Assembly (NCBI GenBank): GCA_029776225.1
Contig: JAKOTR010000102.1
Span: 62,001-126,000, forward strand
Direction: 5' to 3'
Length of the DNA: 64,000 nucleotides
Source: Acidobacteriota bacterium
GTDB lineage: Bacteria; Acidobacteriota; Terriglobia; Bryobacterales; Bryobacteraceae
This document shows positions 61,965 to 64,000 of the stretch, piece by piece; the first letter of the stretch is position 1, and each line of letters begins with the position of its first letter. The notes under the pieces are model-generated. The model had not been told where the DNA came from and did no database searches. It was given only the letters and a program-made list of their open reading frames with translations. The translations under genes and the position numbers were made by a program.

Positions 61965-62231
61965 CTACGCGAATGGCTGCCGCACCACAGCGGCGCCGGA
62001 TCGAAAGTACACTGCGGTCACACCGGGAAACCAGTCCAACGTGTCGTCGATGGGCCTGCTTCCGCCATACCGGGTATCCTGGTTGCCGGTGAAACACGCG
62101 CAATTGCGGCCCATGCCCGCATTCTCCAGGGCGCGGCCGTGACCGGGCGGGCGCATGACCACGCGCTGCTGTGCAAGCGCAGAGGCTGCCAACAAAGCGG
62201 CCGGCAGCACGAACATCGTCCCCACCTTCAT
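61965..62231 (-). pseudogene. Truncated paralogue of the DUF4832 protein N-terminus
   Basis: This 88-residue reading frame has a signal peptide (FVLPAALLAASALAQ) and then aligns with the first ~85 residues of the adjacent intact gene: QRVVMRPPGHGRALENAGMG against NRIVVQPKDTGVALVNPGMG, then DDTLDWFPGVTAVYFR against SDTVDDFPGLSSIYLR. It then stops. It is most simply a tandem-duplicate relic whose catalytic remainder was deleted up to the sulfatase gene; a short functional secreted peptide is less likely. Confidence 0.7.
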
Positions 62232-62275
62232 CAAGTCTCGTTCTTTTCGCTAAACACGACAGCGCAGTAAAAGTC

Positions 62276-63748
62276 TCACGACGCCGCTCCGCGAATGACG
62301 ACGGTACCGAGTCGATATCGCTTCTGTCCATCATCGTCGGGCAGCGGCAGCGCGATGGTTGGTGTGCCCGTCCGGTCGCCAATCGAGATGTACAAAGAAT
62401 ACGTGCCTGGCTTCAGAATGTTCGAAGGTGGCAGAGCAAACGGAATCAGCGGCCGGGACGCTTGCGATTGCCCCTTCATCTCCCTCCCTACCGGAACTGC
62501 CTGACCCGGGGGGCCGACCGGCAGCATCCGCACGTCAAACTCCTCGTCCACGAAGACGGCGGCGATACCACCTTTCGTGTCCTTCAGAGTCACAGCAGGA
62601 TGCCCCCCTGGATAGCAAGGTGCAACTCCCGCGTTCCTCCAGCGATACCCCACAAGAAGCGGTTCGCCCGGTTTTACCTCCGCTGGCCAGGAAGCCTCGA
62701 GTAGTTGCAAACGGTAACCGAGCCGCATGTTCACCTTGCGCACCAACTCCCGGTTTTTCTCAAGGAACTCACGCGGATACCAGTGAGCGGTCACGTAGCT
62801 CGCATGGTACTCCTCGACGGCATCGAGGAACCGGCTGCCATCGCCCCAGTAGCCGCGTTTCATCGAATTTCCCCAATGCTCACCTTCGAGAATTACCGGC
62901 AGGTCCGGCCAGAACATGGGCGCAACGTAAGCACTATGGTAAGCTTGTTCGCCCGGCTGAACCAGAATGCTATCGTCCCGCAGCGCCAGCCCCTGACGCC
63001 TCGCGTATAACAGCGTCTCAAGCCCGCGGCCCTGGCTTATAAAATCGTCGTTAGCAACCAACAGTGTTTTCTTGAAGTGCTTCTTATGAAGGTCAATGTG
63101 AGTCCGAATGGTCTTGGCGCTGTACGGAAGCCGAGACGAGGAGTACGTGTGGCCCTCGCCCCAGACGCCGAAGGATCCAACATCGATGAAAGCAACATGA
63201 GGATTGCCGTCGTAACGCGCTGCAGCGGCCGCCAAAAACTTATCCAGCTTTTCAAGAAAGATGGGGTCGTCATAGTCGGGCTCCCAAATCTTGCCTTCCG
63301 GATCGATTCCCTTGCCGGGAGTGATGAAATAGCCCTTCGCGCCGGCTTTGCGAACCCACTCCGGCGTCGCGTAAGGCTGGGTCGAGCCCGACTCGGAGCA
63401 AGTGAACCGGAACGCCACTTGCTTTCCTTTTGCAACCCAGCGCTGCATCGGAGTGTCCACGATCGCCCAATTGAACTTACCTTCTTCCGGTTCGATATAT
63501 GACCAAGCCAGCCGCAGGTAGATAGAACTGAGCCCAGGAAAATCGTCCACCGTATCGGACGGCTCGAGTTCAAGCCCGTAACGCCGGATACCATTGTCGT
63601 AGTGGTGTAACTGCCACCCCATGCCCGGATTTACGAGAGCGACGCCGGTATCCTTTGGTTGCACGACAATCCGGTTCGCAGACTGCGTTTGGGCTGAGGC
63701 CGGCACGATCGCCAACGATAAAGTCAGTGCCGCTATCGGAATTTTCAT
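62276..63748 (-). CDS. Secreted DUF4832-domain, glycosidase-like protein
   Basis: This 490-residue protein has a signal peptide (IPIAALTLSLAIVPASAQ) and a TIM-barrel-like part (residues ~25-330: NPGMGWQLHHYDNGIRRYG, LRLAWSYIEPEEGKFNW, VDVGSFGVWGEGHTY-type block, VILEGEHWG). A beta-sandwich C-terminus follows (DUF4832-like, LLVGYRWRNAGVAPCYPGG). The barrel resembles beta-galactosidase-like glycosidases, with Glu residues in GVWGEG and ILEGEHW as candidate catalytic acids. The substrate is unknown. Confidence 0.8.
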   Translation of the reverse strand: MKIPIAALTLSLAIVPASAQTQSANRIVVQPKDTGVALVNPGMGWQLHHYDNGIRRYGLELEPSDTVDDFPGLSSIYLRLAWSYIEPEEGKFNWAIVDTPMQRWVAKGKQVAFRFTCSESGSTQPYATPEWVRKAGAKGYFITPGKGIDPEGKIWEPDYDDPIFLEKLDKFLAAAAARYDGNPHVAFIDVGSFGVWGEGHTYSSSRLPYSAKTIRTHIDLHKKHFKKTLLVANDDFISQGRGLETLLYARRQGLALRDDSILVQPGEQAYHSAYVAPMFWPDLPVILEGEHWGNSMKRGYWGDGSRFLDAVEEYHASYVTAHWYPREFLEKNRELVRKVNMRLGYRLQLLEASWPAEVKPGEPLLVGYRWRNAGVAPCYPGGHPAVTLKDTKGGIAAVFVDEEFDVRMLPVGPPGQAVPVGREMKGQSQASRPLIPFALPPSNILKPGTYSLYISIGDRTGTPTIALPLPDDDGQKRYRLGTVVIRGAAS

Positions 63749-63782
63749 GGTTCAGTCTCCTCATGTGTAACGGTTTGTCTCC

Positions 63783-63998
63783 TCAAAACTTCCTGGGTTG
63801 CTCGGTGACCCACCAGCGGAAGAGCCAGCAAAGCACACTGAATAAGGACGATCTGCATTTGCCCACGGAAGATATCACAACGCGCGGTTGCTCCTCCACT
63901 TCCCGAAATGTCAAGCAGACTCTTCCGTTCTCCATTGCGACCGGCTTCCGGCGGTTCAGGTCGGTTCCGATCGTGTTAGGGAAGTTCTCCGCCTCACC
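63783..63998 (-). CDS. Possible end of a gene entering from beyond the window
   Basis: On the minus strand the frame is open from the window edge to TGA at 63783-63785, 71 codons. It reads as plausible protein at first (GEAENFPNTIGTDLNRRKP, then NGRVCLTFREVEEQPRVVI), in the style of a beta-sandwich C-terminus. The last ~28 residues are odd (Cys/Trp-rich), so the real gene may end earlier or be frameshifted. No start is visible. Confidence 0.35.
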   Translation of the reverse strand, partial: GEAENFPNTIGTDLNRRKPVAMENGRVCLTFREVEEQPRVVISSVGKCRSSLFSVLCWLFRWWVTEQPRKF

Positions 63999-64000
63999 CC

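Overview
The window is a high-GC stretch of bacterial chromosome. It most likely comes from an Acidobacteriota genome of the Bryobacterales/Solibacter type. The support is the two secreted proteins ending in the 'TIGR03437' C-terminal module that is abundant in that group (4562-6685, 37328-39283), the PIG-L, S9, M16 and sulfatase-type secreted enzymes, a FecR-domain protein, a secretin-cohesin fusion, and frequent TTG/GTG starts. This placement is inference from gene content; there is no rRNA in the window. I found no tRNA, rRNA, CRISPR array, transposase or prophage gene, so it reads as ordinary chromosome rather than an island.

Layout. 1-8.5 kb: the end of a glycerate kinase, an S9 peptidase with a TMTC-like membrane/TPR protein, a TIGR03437 protein, and small membrane proteins. 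8.6-12.9 kb: a tightly overlapping glycine-cleavage operon gcvT-gcvH-gcvPA-gcvPB, divergent from bacterioferritin (13.06 kb). 13.5-18.8 kb: a patatin-like lipase, then a translationally coupled cassette of PIG-L deacetylase, 48-aa membrane peptide and SSS symporter. 18.8-26.1 kb: a secreted PKD-type protein with a duplicated terminator, glgC, an ACS-type MFS transporter coupled to a 3-hydroxyacyl-CoA-dehydrogenase-like oxidoreductase, and smpB-pepA. 26.1-29.5 kb: a secretin (TPR-secretin-cohesin) followed by two GspG-like pseudopilins. 29.5-35 kb: a bicupin, and a PFOR (nifJ) overlapping a dihydroorotate-dehydrogenase-like gene. 35-45 kb: a Cys-rich mini-protein coupled to a secreted protein, FecR, a BNR/TIGR03437 protein, an M16 peptidase, a TPM-nucleotidyltransferase-LemA cassette, a FAH-like protein, a Mut7-C protein and recX. 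45-53 kb: an operon-like run YtxH, DUF948-like, CpsB-type PHP, HEAT/VWA-like and M1 peptidase; then overlapping nadA-moaA. 53-58 kb: a coupled set of POTRA-less Omp85-like barrel, signal-peptide protein with all core kinase motifs, and a GT2-like protein lacking its metal-binding Asp. 58-64 kb: an NTP/NDP-exchange-type transporter, PAP2, a sulfatase, and a DUF4832 protein with a truncated paralogue of its own N-terminus.

Most interesting: the Omp85-barrel / secreted kinase-fold / degenerate GT2 operon (54.0-57.8 kb) is the best candidate for an uncharacterised system. Next are the secretin that carries both a cohesin domain and an Asp/Gly calcium-loop-like insert, the several 'enzyme-like' proteins that have lost catalytic residues (FAH-like, nucleotidyltransferase, GT2), and the PIG-L/micropeptide/SSS cassette. 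All functional statements are from reading motifs in the sequence; no database search was possible.
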